Assembly (NCBI GenBank): GCA_026388735.1
Contig: JAPLJG010000109.1
Coordinates: 26,133-90,132 of the forward strand
Length of the DNA: 64,000 nucleotides
Origin: Deltaproteobacteria bacterium
Lineage (GTDB): Bacteria > Desulfobacterota > Desulfobulbia > Desulfobulbales > Desulfurivibrionaceae
Direction: 5' to 3'
How positions within the stretch are numbered: the stretch's first letter is position 1; each line of letters opens with the position of its first letter. Below the pieces are notes generated by a model. The model made no database searches. It was not told where the DNA came from and was given only the letters and a program-made list of their open reading frames with translations. The position numbers and the translations under genes were made by a program. Shown here piece by piece: positions 49,463-59,665 of the stretch.

Positions 49463-49539
49463 TTGAAACAACATTTTTGCAACCAACTGTAATTCAATGG
49501 TTTTTAACAGTTGAAACAACTGTTCACCATTGAAACAAC
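49463..49539. promoter_or_regulatory. Three TTGAAACAAC repeats, likely enhancer sites for the sigma-54 activator
   Basis: Copies at 49463-49472, 49511-49520, 49530-49539; the middle one in perfect palindrome AACAGTTG-AAA-CAACTGTT (49506-49524). Confidence 0.7.
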
Positions 49540-49579
49540 ACCACTGCGGAGTCAGAAAAAACAGGGAGGAAGGAGATGA

Positions 49580-51034
49580 CTACTTCTCGGAAAACAAATT
49601 AAGTTCCTTGAGGCGCCGCCATAAGGTGGTGCGGGAGATGCCGAGCAACCGGGCGGTCTCTGTCTGGTTGAAACCGGTGCGGCGATACACCTCGGTTATG
49701 TGTTCCTGTTCCAAGACCTTCAGGTGGCTGGCGTTTTTTTCCGGAACAGGGGGCTGGATTTCCGCAAAGAAAATATCCGGGGGAAGATCAGTGCCCGTGA
49801 GCACCGGCTCACGGGAAAGAGCAACCGCCCGCTCCACGATATTTTGCAGCTCCCGGACATTGCCGGGGAAGGTATACGAAGAAAGCGCCGCCAGAAAATC
49901 CGCCCCGATTTCCGGGACGGGCTTACCGAACTGTGTGGCAATGAGGGTAACAAAATGCTCCACGAGCAGCGGAATATCTTCCTGCCGCTTGCGTAGCGGC
50001 GGGATATCGATCATCACCACCTTCAAACGGTAGAAAAGATCCTGACGAAACTCGCCTGCGGCGATCATCTTCTCGATATCCCGGTTGGTTGCAGCAATGA
50101 GCCGCACATTGATGCTGACCGGGGCGACTCCGCCCACCCGAAGCAAGGTCCGCTCTTGAATAACCCGCAGCAGCTTGATCTGCATGGGGATGGGCATCTC
50201 GCCAACCTCATCAAGAAAGACGGTACCGCCGTTGGCCGCCTCAAGCAACCCCAACTTGGTACTCACCGCGCCGGTAAAGGCGCCTTTTTCATGGCCAAAG
50301 AGCTCGTTGGCCACCAGCTCTTCACTGAATGCCCCACAATTAAAGGGAATAAAAGGGTGCTGGCCGCGACCGCTGGTGCTGTGAAGGGCCTTGGCCACCA
50401 GCTCTTTGCCGGTGCCGCTTTCCCCCTGGATAAGCACGTTACAGTTAAGCGGCGCGATCTGACGGATGGTTTTAAAAATCTCTTGCATAGTCGGGGAGTT
50501 CCCGATGATCCCGGCAAAACGATCGACAGGGCCTGGGTCCGCAAGTTCAGTGGCGGATTTGCCGGAATCACGCAAGGCGTCGCTGATGGTGTTGCGCAAT
50601 TCCTCAAGCTTAAACGGCTTGGCCAGGTAGTGGAAGGCCCCGGCCTTCATGGCCTGGACCGCATGGTCAACAGCCGCGTAACCGGTCATCAGGATGACCT
50701 TTGTCTGGGGGGCCAGCATGGTGACCCGCTGGAGAATTTCCATGCCGTCCGCGTCGGTAAGCCGGACATCTGTGACCAACACCTCGGGCGGATGTTCGCT
50801 AATCCTGACCATTGCCTCACCGGCGGAAATAAAACCTTCCACCTCGTAGCCGTCCTTGGCCAGGGCCTGAACAAGGCGACGGACCGTGACGATTTCATCA
50901 TCAAGGATATAGACGCGGGGCTTTGGCGAGGCGTTATCTGACATGGCAAAGATATTCCGAAAAAAAGTTGGAGCCGAGGCTGCGGGAATCTCTTCCCTGA
51001 AATGACCATGCCAACCTAGCATGCTCCCCTCCAC
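49580..51034 (-). CDS. Sigma-54-dependent response regulator (receiver, AAA+, Fis-type HTH)
   Basis: VYILDDEIVTVRR, GESGTGKELVAKALH, GAFTGAVSTKLG, C-term NQTETARLLGISRTTLWRRL; likely start MSDNASPKP at about 50944. Confidence 0.95.
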   Translation of the reverse strand: MEGSMLGWHGHFREEIPAASAPTFFRNIFAMSDNASPKPRVYILDDEIVTVRRLVQALAKDGYEVEGFISAGEAMVRISEHPPEVLVTDVRLTDADGMEILQRVTMLAPQTKVILMTGYAAVDHAVQAMKAGAFHYLAKPFKLEELRNTISDALRDSGKSATELADPGPVDRFAGIIGNSPTMQEIFKTIRQIAPLNCNVLIQGESGTGKELVAKALHSTSGRGQHPFIPFNCGAFSEELVANELFGHEKGAFTGAVSTKLGLLEAANGGTVFLDEVGEMPIPMQIKLLRVIQERTLLRVGGVAPVSINVRLIAATNRDIEKMIAAGEFRQDLFYRLKVVMIDIPPLRKRQEDIPLLVEHFVTLIATQFGKPVPEIGADFLAALSSYTFPGNVRELQNIVERAVALSREPVLTGTDLPPDIFFAEIQPPVPEKNASHLKVLEQEHITEVYRRTGFNQTETARLLGISRTTLWRRLKELNLFSEK

Positions 51035-51360
51035 CTTGCAAATCGATTTTTTTCGTAACTGTTCAGCACCACCGCATCTACTTTGTCATCGGCCTGCTTA
51101 TGTGCAATAGCACACTTTGCAGGCCTCTTCCGCGCATCTGCGGCACTGCTGAGCAGTTCTAGTCATGACCCTTAGTTTTTTTTGCCTTAGGCTGGATAGT
51201 TACTTTTTTTCTTCACCGTCAGGGCAACAAACGCACAGCCCTCCCCGAGGCCCGCAGAAAAAGCCTATGGCAACTTTGGAGGTTGACGATCCCTCCGGAA
51301 AGTTTCATATTCCACCATTATGCCTGCGCAATCATAAAAAAAATCGGTCACAGTGAACCT

Positions 51361-51588
51361 ATGCCTCCTGCCAACCAATCGAACAACCCCGCCGCAACCG
51401 ATTACCCGGAACTTCGTCTTGTCTGCCTCTTCTGCAGGGGCGAAGCAGTCCTGTCCGGACGCTGACACAACGCCACAGTGCTCTGCACGGCGTGCGGAAT
51501 GGAATCTTCGGCAAAACTTTATCGGGAGCAGATCGAGCGCTGGCAAGAGGGTGTCTGCAGCTGCCTGGACCACAGAGGGAAGCCATAA
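51361..51588 (+). other. Small zinc-ribbon ORF interrupted by in-frame TGA at 51463-51465 (Sec candidate or nonsense mutation)
   Basis: Own translation MPPANQSNNPAATDYPELRLVCLFCRGEAVLSGR-[TGA]-HNATVLCTACGMESSAKLYREQIERWQEGVCSCLDHRGKP*. Confidence 0.5.
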
Positions 51589-51668
51589 CCGGGGCAAACG
51601 CCCGGCAAGAAGATCGGGAGAACTAAATTTAAAATAAGAAGAGGCGAGGCAGGACTCGGCGGGGGATG

Positions 51669-51887
51669 TCAGATTTTATAACGCTGATAAATTTCCAGTC
51701 TTATTGGGCAATCACAGGTGTGCAAACTGCCGTATTTTTTCTTGTAAGAGCACTCTTCATCGCCGTGGCCGACAAAATAAAAATTGTCCCCATCGATGGG
51801 AAAAGCCGGTCGGCAATAGGTATGGTCCTCGCGGCAGGCATAGGCCCTTTTGCACAGCGGGGCCAGGGATTTATTTTTGTCAGTCAT
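51669..51887 (-). CDS. Small Cys-rich hypothetical protein
   Basis: MTDKNKSLAPLCKRAYACREDHTYCRPAFPIDGDNFYFVGHGDEECSYKKKYGSLHTCDCPIRLEIYQRYKI. Confidence 0.5.
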   Translation of the reverse strand: MTDKNKSLAPLCKRAYACREDHTYCRPAFPIDGDNFYFVGHGDEECSYKKKYGSLHTCDCPIRLEIYQRYKI

Positions 51888-51981
51888 TGTACTTTTCCTG
51901 CCACTCGGGCTATAAAGCATGAACCCTATCATATAGCAGGCATACAACACAATACGGAAAAAATACGGAACTGCGCGCGAC

Positions 51982-52593
51982 CTATCCCTTGCTGGCAGGA
52001 GTAAAAGTTTCCATATCCTGCATAAATTTCTCGTAACAATTCGGACAATAGCCATGCGACAGCCGCAACCCTCCCGCTCTGCGCATATATTCATCAATAC
52101 TCATCCAATCCCCGTTACCAGGCTCCTGCCCTTTGTCGTTTCTAATTTTTTTACATACCGAGCAGATGGAGAGAATATCTTCATAGACCTTCAGCCGTTT
52201 TTTTAGCTCCTGTTTTTCAAGACAGTTCCTGAGACGCAAGGCCAGATCCTCATAGGCATAGGGCTTGAGCAGATAGTCATCAGCGCCGTTGCGCAAGGCC
52301 TCAATGGCGGAAGAGATGTCCCCAAATCCGGTGAGGATGATCACCCCGATCTCCGGGCTCCTCGCCTTTGCCCCCTTAAGGACTTCTATTCCCGAAATCC
52401 CTTCCATACGCAGGTCTGTTAGCACCAGATCGTAATAATGCTCCTGCAAGACGGCAAGCGCGGTTTCCCCATCGGCAACAGCGGTGGCGCTATACCCTAT
52501 TTCCTCGATATCCCGACGCAGGGTCCGCCGAATGAGCTCTTCATCATCGACCAAGAGTATACTTTTGCGCCATTGACCCGCTTCTGCCATCAT
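51982..52593 (-). CDS. Response regulator with C-terminal Cys motif domain
   Basis: ILLVDDEELIRRTLRRDI, VLTDLRMEGISGIEVL; CSVCKKIRNDKG...GYCPNCYEKF. Confidence 0.9.
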   Translation of the reverse strand: MMAEAGQWRKSILLVDDEELIRRTLRRDIEEIGYSATAVADGETALAVLQEHYYDLVLTDLRMEGISGIEVLKGAKARSPEIGVIILTGFGDISSAIEALRNGADDYLLKPYAYEDLALRLRNCLEKQELKKRLKVYEDILSICSVCKKIRNDKGQEPGNGDWMSIDEYMRRAGGLRLSHGYCPNCYEKFMQDMETFTPASKG

Positions 52594-54583
52594 GTCCGTC
52601 CCTCCACCGGCAAAAGAACCGTAAAGGTGGAGCCGATGCCGGGTGTGCTCTCAAACTCGATTGTTCCACCATGCCTGGTCACGATGCCGTAGCTTACCGA
52701 TAGGCCAAGGCCTGTGCCCTTGGCCGCTGACTTTGTGGAAAAAAACGGCTCAAAAATCCTTTCCTTATTCTCCGGCACAATCCCATAACCACTGTCTTGA
52801 AACTGCACCGCAACATATCCCTGCCTCACCTCTGTCCGCACGGTTATTGTGCCAGTTTCTGCGGTAATAGCCTCCTCGGCGTTGGTGAGAAGATTGAGAA
52901 AAACCTGTTTAATCTGATCCTCCACCGCCTGTATCCCTGGCAACGACGGAGCAAATTCCTTGACCAGGGAAATCCTCTTGTTTTTTAAATTCTTTCGGCA
53001 GAGCAGCAGAATATCCTCCAGGGCAGCATGCACATCCACCAAGGTCTCTTTTCCGCTGGTCGGACGATTAAAGCTCTGTAGATCCTTGGTCAGCCTAGCA
53101 ATCCGCCCGCATTCCCGAATGGCGAGATCGACCATCTGGAGATCCTCGCCCTCGAGCTTGGCCCGCCGTTGCAAACCGTCCAACACATTACGGATGCCGC
53201 AGATCGGATTATTGAATTCATGGGCGATGGAGGCGGCCAGCTTACCCACCGCACTCAACTTCGCCGAATGCAGCAGCTGGCGGTGGACCTTCTCCAGCTC
53301 CGCTGTACGCTGGCTGATCCCTTGTTCCAGCAATTCTCGCACTTCCCGCTCCCGGGCCTCATTGTTCTTCCGTTCCGTGATATCCGTGACGATACTGAGC
53401 TTTGCCCGAATATCCCCCATCCACTTGATGGCCCGATCATGATGTTCATACCATTCATGGGTCACGGTGTTCTGATGTTCCCAAACATACACGTCGCCCA
53501 GACCTCGCTTGGCGGCATTGTCGGCCAGCACCTTTTTATTGCTGCAAAAATTACAGGGACCATCCTGACTGCACTGCATAACCGTCCAGCATATCCGACC
53601 AGTGCCATCCCCAAAAATCTCCCGGGCATGACGATTCATAAAAAGGATCTCATAGCTGGCCATGTTGACCACATAAATAATCACGTCAAGACTGTCGAGC
53701 ACCATGAGCAGCCGCCGGTGCGCCCTGGCCAGACTCTTTTCGACCTTGACCCGCTCGGCGATTTCCGTGTGCAGCTGCCGGTTTGCCGTGGTCAGGCTGT
53801 GGGTCCGTTCCTCAACAAGTTTAGAGAGCTGCTCGCCATGCTCCCGCATCCGCGCTTCATCCTCCTTGCGCTTGGTGATATCGCAAACCAAGGCAAGGAT
53901 GGTGCCACTCTCGTCTTCCGGGATGGAGAGAAAATTGAGCAGCAACCGCTTTTCGCCAAAAAAAATCGCCTCCTCAAAAGGCTTTCAAAAAAATTCGTCC
54001 CCAAAAGTTTCTCTTCGGGTTGGCCGAACAAGGCAATGGCGCTGGCATTCACATAGATGATCTTCTGGGCGCTGGTAAAATGCACCACCCCTTCGGACAT
54101 GTGGTCAAGGACCAACTCAAGATGCCTTTGCGAACGCAACAGCTCCTTGGTGACTTCACGCTGATAGATACCATCAAGCCCAAAAATCCTTGGCTCCCAC
54201 TCGCGCGTTCCCCGTTTGTTGGATTCCGCGATAAGCTCTTGAACATGGAAAAAGATATTTTTGACTGACCCCTTGGCAATGCAGGCATCAGCACCGTAGG
54301 AAAGAAAATCAGTTTCGCCCTCGCTGGCAATGGCGGAAAGGATTACGATAAACACCTCGCGCAGGTGGGGCATACTGCGGACAATGCGGCACAGCTTATC
54401 CCCGCTGATATTGGGCATAACCAGGTCGACAAACATGATATCCGGGACAAACCCCTCAAGAACATCAAGAGCGGAAAGGCCGTCCTTGGCGACGCGCACC
54501 TCATGCCCCTCCTTTTCCAGGAAGCTGGACATAAGCTCAAGGATAAGCGGTTGGTTGTCCACCAACAGAATCTTTTTGGGCAT
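52590..54583 (-). pseudogene. Receiver-PAS-PAS-histidine kinase hybrid split by single-base frameshift (ORFs 53792..54583 and 52590..53945)
   Basis: Adding one T to the coding-strand T4 run at 53976-53979 gives continuous GTNFFESLFEEAIFFGEKRLLLNFLSIPEDESG. Confidence 0.82.
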
Positions 54584-54702
54584 GGGGGCTTCCCTCTCTT
54601 TGACAAACGCTGGAGGTTGGTCTTCCCTTTCTGGAAAAATTAAAGAATGAAGACCTTCTATTATTTATCGCAGATTCCAAATCAAAGTGCAACGCATCTA
54701 GA

Positions 54703-56484
54703 TTATTGCTCCCCAGAGGCAGCAGACACCGGCCCGCTCCGCTCATTGATCCCCCGCCGGACTATCTCCTTATTGTAGGCAGCGATGGCCTCGCGACGCT
54801 TGAGCATCCCCACCACCCATCGGTTGTCCTCCGCCTCCACCACCGGAATCTCTTCCAGACCTTTGGCATCAAACAGGGCCATGGCAGTGTGGAGATTGTC
54901 TTCCGGGGTGAGCACCACAACCTTACGGGTGCAGATATTCCCCACCCGGGCGGAAAGCCGTAGCTCCTCGTCGTGCAGAATGCTTTTCACATCTTGTAGC
55001 GAGACAACCCCTGTCATCCTGCCGCTTTCATCCACCACTGGAAAATAAAAACTATCCCTGGCCATGCTGAAGATGGTCAGCAGCTGGTCCACGTTGGCCT
55101 GTTCACTGATAAAATCCACATCCTCGCTGATTACCCTGCCGACCTTGATGGATTTCATTACCGAAACTTCTCGGCCCTCGTGGATATCTATGCCGTCGCG
55201 GCTGAAATCCACGGTGTCGATGGAATCAGGATTTAAGCGAGCAGCCACCACTGTGCCGATGATACTGGAAAGCATGATCGGGATGATGATGAGATAGTTT
55301 CCGGTCATCTCAAAAAGCAGGAAGATGGCGGTGAGGGGCGCATGGGTGGCAGCGGCAAGAAAGGCGCCGATGCCCACTGCGGCATAAGCGCCGGGATTGG
55401 CAGTATGCTGGGGCAACAGGGTATGGGCCACGCTACCAAATGTGCCGCCGGTCACCGCGCCAATAAAAAGCGCCGGGGCAAACACCCCGCCCGCCCCGCC
55501 AGAGCCTAAGGTAAGGGCGGTTGCTGCGATCTTGAAGAAAATCAGGGCAGCCATTACCCAGAGTACGCCATGCCCGGCCAAAACCTCCTCCAAATAATGA
55601 TACCCGTCTCCCATGATCTGGGGAAAGCCCATGGCCAGGATGCCAAGGGCCAGGGCGCCCAACAAGGGCTTAAGCTGCGGATGCAGGCCGAGCATGGCAA
55701 AGCGGTCGCGGATCGTATAAAAGACATGAATGTGCAACACCGCCACCAGGCCCATAACCACGCCCATCAGCGAATAGAGCGGGATCTCGACCAAAGAGTT
55801 GACCATCTCATAGGCAGGAATTGGAAAAGCCGGAGAAGCGCCATAGTAGCCACGGGAGACCACGGTGGCCATGGCCGAGGAAATTACCAGGGCTGCAAAG
55901 GAGCCGATTTCGTAGGTACCCAGCAGGACGATCTCGGCGGCAAAAAAGACCCCGGCAATAGGGGCATTAAACATGGCCGCCACCCCGCCAGCACACCCAG
56001 CGGCGATAAAAATCTTCATCCTGCTCCCGGAAACCCTGAAGAACTGCCCGAACTGGGAGCCCACGGCCCCACCCACCTGGGCAATGGGTCCCTCGACCCC
56101 GGCAGAGCCGCCGGTGCCGATGGTCAGGGCACAGGAAACAATCTTGAGGAATATGGTGCGAAAGCGGATGATCCCGCCTTCCAGATTGACCTGACGCAGA
56201 AATTTCGGGAAGCCGTAGCCGTTGATCTCGCCGGGGAAAAGCAGGGAAAGGGGGATAAGCAGTACCATGCCGCAGATGGGAATCAGGGGAAGAAGCAGGA
56301 GATGCAGCCCCCCCTGTGCCAAGCCGAGCAGGGCTGAGCCACCGACAAAGACATAGTCGTGCACCATAGAGACAGTGGTGCGAAAGAGGATATTCGCCGC
56401 CCCAGCCATCAGGCCGATACAGGCGGCAATGGCGATCACCCTAAAACTCTCGCCCGGCAGGATTCTTCTGATCTTGGTTTTCAT
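54703..56484 (-). CDS. ClC-type chloride channel with C-terminal CBS pair
   Basis: GTGGSAGVEGPIAQVGGAVGS, GSGGAGGVFAPALFIGA, CBS repeats. Confidence 0.93.
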   Translation of the reverse strand: MKTKIRRILPGESFRVIAIAACIGLMAGAANILFRTTVSMVHDYVFVGGSALLGLAQGGLHLLLLPLIPICGMVLLIPLSLLFPGEINGYGFPKFLRQVNLEGGIIRFRTIFLKIVSCALTIGTGGSAGVEGPIAQVGGAVGSQFGQFFRVSGSRMKIFIAAGCAGGVAAMFNAPIAGVFFAAEIVLLGTYEIGSFAALVISSAMATVVSRGYYGASPAFPIPAYEMVNSLVEIPLYSLMGVVMGLVAVLHIHVFYTIRDRFAMLGLHPQLKPLLGALALGILAMGFPQIMGDGYHYLEEVLAGHGVLWVMAALIFFKIAATALTLGSGGAGGVFAPALFIGAVTGGTFGSVAHTLLPQHTANPGAYAAVGIGAFLAAATHAPLTAIFLLFEMTGNYLIIIPIMLSSIIGTVVAARLNPDSIDTVDFSRDGIDIHEGREVSVMKSIKVGRVISEDVDFISEQANVDQLLTIFSMARDSFYFPVVDESGRMTGVVSLQDVKSILHDEELRLSARVGNICTRKVVVLTPEDNLHTAMALFDAKGLEEIPVVEAEDNRWVVGMLKRREAIAAYNKEIVRRGINERSGPVSAASGEQ

Positions 56485-57650
56485 ATCTTCTCCGGGGTTT
56501 CGCACCCTAAAACCCTTGCCTGGCGGAGAAAATAGGCATCGGTCATCCCGGCGATAAAATCCCGGGCCATCTCAGCTGGCTGCTGACCCGCGACATACTC
56601 CTGCCCCTGATCGTGTAAAAAATTAGCATACATTTCCGCCTGGCGTTCCTGCCTGGCAAACTGGTCAAGGCAGGAGGCGAACAACACTCGATAACAATCG
56701 GTGATCTTGGCAAGCCCCTTCTTGATGGCAGGGTTCAGATAGATCCGCTCATAATTAAAGGCCTTCAGCTCCTTAAGCCCCTCGGAAACCTCCTCGCTGA
56801 AGGCGATGGCCCCCTCTTCAAGACCACCTGCGATCAGATCGGTCACCAGGCGGTAGACAATACTGCCGTTGGTCCGGCCAAAAATCTCCTGGCAGCGAGC
56901 AGGGATCTCATCCCGACTGATAAGCTTAAGCTCGATGGCGTCCTCGATATCCCTGCCGATGTAGGCAATGGTGTCCGCAAAACGGACCACGCAGCCCTCC
57001 AAAGTCATGGGGACCAATTCCTGACGCCGGTCAAGACCCTTGGCCACCGCCTCACGGTCAAAATCGGCAAAAATCTTGCCAGGCTGGGGCGCAAGTCTGC
57101 GGTTGTGGATCTCCCCATCGTGGCACATGATGCCATCCAGGGTTTGCAGGGTCAGATTCCAGCCCCTTCCCTGGCGCTCGATGCCTTCCAGAAACCGAAC
57201 ACTTTGCAGGTTATGCTGAAACGAGGGCAGCCCATGCCCACGGCAGAGTGCGTCCAAAACCTTCTCCCCGTCATGGCCAAAGGGCGGATGCCCGATATCG
57301 TGGCCCAGGGCAATAGCCTCGATGAGATCCTCGTTCAGCCGCAGATAGCGGCCAATGGTCCGGGCGATCTTTGCCACCAGCTGCACATGCAAAACCCGGT
57401 GGGTGATGTGGTCATTCTCGACCATGTAAAACACCTGGGTTTTGTCGATGTAGCGCGTATAGGCCCGCGAATGCAAAACCCGATCACCGTCCACGGCAAA
57501 GGACTGGCGGTGATCCTCATCATCCCCCTCCTCTGGTTGCCGCCGAACTCCCTCCCGGCTCAGGCTGGCAAGCGGCGACAAACGCTCGGCCTCAAGGGCA
57601 TCCAGCTGGTCTTTCAAGGCAAGTAAACTGGGATTGGTCAGATGGCGCAT
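56481..57650 (-). CDS. dgt: dGTPase-like HD-domain triphosphohydrolase
   Basis: RAYTRYIDKTQVF, EAIALGHDIGHPPFGHDGE, RFADTIAYIGRDIEDAI. Confidence 0.9.
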   Translation of the reverse strand: MRHLTNPSLLALKDQLDALEAERLSPLASLSREGVRRQPEEGDDEDHRQSFAVDGDRVLHSRAYTRYIDKTQVFYMVENDHITHRVLHVQLVAKIARTIGRYLRLNEDLIEAIALGHDIGHPPFGHDGEKVLDALCRGHGLPSFQHNLQSVRFLEGIERQGRGWNLTLQTLDGIMCHDGEIHNRRLAPQPGKIFADFDREAVAKGLDRRQELVPMTLEGCVVRFADTIAYIGRDIEDAIELKLISRDEIPARCQEIFGRTNGSIVYRLVTDLIAGGLEEGAIAFSEEVSEGLKELKAFNYERIYLNPAIKKGLAKITDCYRVLFASCLDQFARQERQAEMYANFLHDQGQEYVAGQQPAEMARDFIAGMTDAYFLRQARVLGCETPEKI

Positions 57651-57994
57651 GGCGATATGGTCCAATGGTGTGTGGGTAAAGAGATCATAAAGTATATCCC
57701 AGCAATCCCATCCGCACAATGCCTGTCGTATTTAGGAGCCGTTGCCGAATAACCATTGCAGTTCCAGTGACCATCGCCATTCACAGCAGCGTGAGTAACG
57801 CTTCTTCGCTACGGCTCCCTTATGCCATTTTTTTAGCCCTGCTATTCCTGCTATACTACGACGGCTTTTGCACGAATAGACCTGCCAGTTCCCAGCGTAT
57901 CATTTTCCCCGTGCGATTTTCAGATAATTAGGTAACAATACCTAGAGTAAAAACGGCTGATAGCTCTGCAATCTTCTTCCAATAAGGATGCCCG

Positions 57995-58966
57995 GTGCCT
58001 TTCTCCCGCCCGATAGCCATTATCACCCACCCCCACTGTCTTGCCCACGACACCGGCGGCGGCGAGCATCCGGAAACCCCGGACCGCCTCACCGCCTTAC
58101 TGGCAAGGCTGGAGACTCTGCCGATCAAGGACCGGCTCAGTTTTCTTGAGCCCCGCAAGGCGGAACGGTGTTGGCTGACAACCTTTCACGATGAGCATTA
58201 TCTTTTTCGCCTGGAAGAGTCCGCCCTTTCGGGCAAAACGTATCTGGACCACCGGGACAACCAGCTCTGCTTTGAATCTTACGAGGCAGCCCTGCTCTCG
58301 GCAGGCGCTGGACTCACCGGCATCGATCTATTGGAAGGCGAGGAAAATCTGGTGTTTTGCGCGGTGCGGCCGCCTGGCCATCACGCCGAAAGCAATCTGG
58401 CCCTGGGTTTTTGTTTTTTAAACAACTGCGTTCTGGCCGCCCGGTACTGGCAGCAACAATACGGCCGGAGGAGGATTCTGATCCTCGATTTCGACGCCCA
58501 CCACGGCAACGGCATCCAGAGCGCCTTTGAGGAAGACCCGGAGGTTTTTTACCTCAGCCTGCACGAACATCCCACTTTCAGCTTCCCCGGCAGCGGCTAT
58601 GCAGAAGAGATGGGCACCGGCCCAGGCCGAGGGGCAACCCTGAATATCCCCTTGCCCCCTAGGGCCGACGACCAGATGGTACTCAACGCCTTGGTTAAAA
58701 GAGTCGAACCAGCACTTGCCGCCTTTGCCCCGGAACGGATCATCGTCGCCGCAGGCTTTGACGGACACCGCGACGACGACATGTCCGGCCTTGCGTACTC
58801 CACGGAACTCTACGGCAAGTTTGGCGAATACCTGGCTGTCTGGGCGGAACAATTCTGCCAGGGCAAGCTGTTGTCCATTCTCGAAGGCGGCTATCACCTG
58901 GAAAGCCTGGCCGCTGGCGCGGCTGCCTATCTCACGGCCTTAAGCAACTACAGTACAGAGGAATAA
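57995..58966 (+). CDS. Histone-deacetylase/AcuC-like family protein
   Basis: VRPPGHHAESNLALGFCFLNNCVLAARY, ILDFDAHHGNGIQ, AAGFDGHRDDDM. Confidence 0.93.
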   Translation: MPFSRPIAIITHPHCLAHDTGGGEHPETPDRLTALLARLETLPIKDRLSFLEPRKAERCWLTTFHDEHYLFRLEESALSGKTYLDHRDNQLCFESYEAALLSAGAGLTGIDLLEGEENLVFCAVRPPGHHAESNLALGFCFLNNCVLAARYWQQQYGRRRILILDFDAHHGNGIQSAFEEDPEVFYLSLHEHPTFSFPGSGYAEEMGTGPGRGATLNIPLPPRADDQMVLNALVKRVEPALAAFAPERIIVAAGFDGHRDDDMSGLAYSTELYGKFGEYLAVWAEQFCQGKLLSILEGGYHLESLAAGAAAYLTALSNYSTEE

Positions 58967-58968
58967 TT

Positions 58969-59634
58969 ATGTTCATTACCCAGCACATGACCAGAAACCC
59001 AGTGACCATTTCTCCGGAAGCCACCCTTCCCGAAGTGCAAAAAATTCTTCAAAACGGCAAATTCCGCCATCTGCCTGTGGTGGATAAGGCAAACCACCTG
59101 GTCGGCATTGTCACCGATCGGGATCTGCGCTCGGCCTCCCCTTCCTCAGTGCTCTCCGAAGAGCGGATCAAGGCCTGCCATGCGGATTTCGACCAAACCC
59201 CGGTCAGCGCCATCATGAGCCGCGCCTTTTTCACCTTAACCCCAATGTCCACCCTGGACGACGCCCTGATCCTCCTCGACCGGGAAAAAATCGGGGCACT
59301 GCCTGTGGTGGACGAAGAGCAGCGGGTCATCGGCATGTTTTCCATGCGCGACCTCATGGCCGCTTACCGCCGGCTTTTCGGCCTTGGCGAAAGGGGGAGC
59401 GCCATGATCGTGGTGGAGCATGACGGCAAACGCAAACCGCTTTCCCGCATCGCCAAGGTGCTCGAAGAACACAACATCCGCTTCACCCGCCTCCTCCGCA
59501 CCGAGGCGGAGGAGGGCGCAGCGGAACGCATCTATCTGCGGGTCAACACCTACAATATCAGCGCTGTGCACCAGGCCCTTGATGAGGCGGGATTTTCCGT
59601 GGTCCTGCCGGAAATTCCCGACTTTGGTGTGTAG
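58969..59634 (+). CDS. CBS-CBS-ACT protein, AcuB-like
   Basis: MTRNPVTISPEATLPEVQKIL, VDKANHLVGIVTDRDLR, ACT-like C-terminus. Confidence 0.85.
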   Translation: MFITQHMTRNPVTISPEATLPEVQKILQNGKFRHLPVVDKANHLVGIVTDRDLRSASPSSVLSEERIKACHADFDQTPVSAIMSRAFFTLTPMSTLDDALILLDREKIGALPVVDEEQRVIGMFSMRDLMAAYRRLFGLGERGSAMIVVEHDGKRKPLSRIAKVLEEHNIRFTRLLRTEAEEGAAERIYLRVNTYNISAVHQALDEAGFSVVLPEIPDFGV

Positions 59635-59665
59635 CCGACCCTCACTCCCTTCACAGGAAAACACC

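Noticed and set aside
51265-51597. 110-aa minus ORF opposite the TGA-containing zinc-ribbon ORF
   Set aside because: No domain, poor start context; the plus-strand reading has paired CxxC motifs
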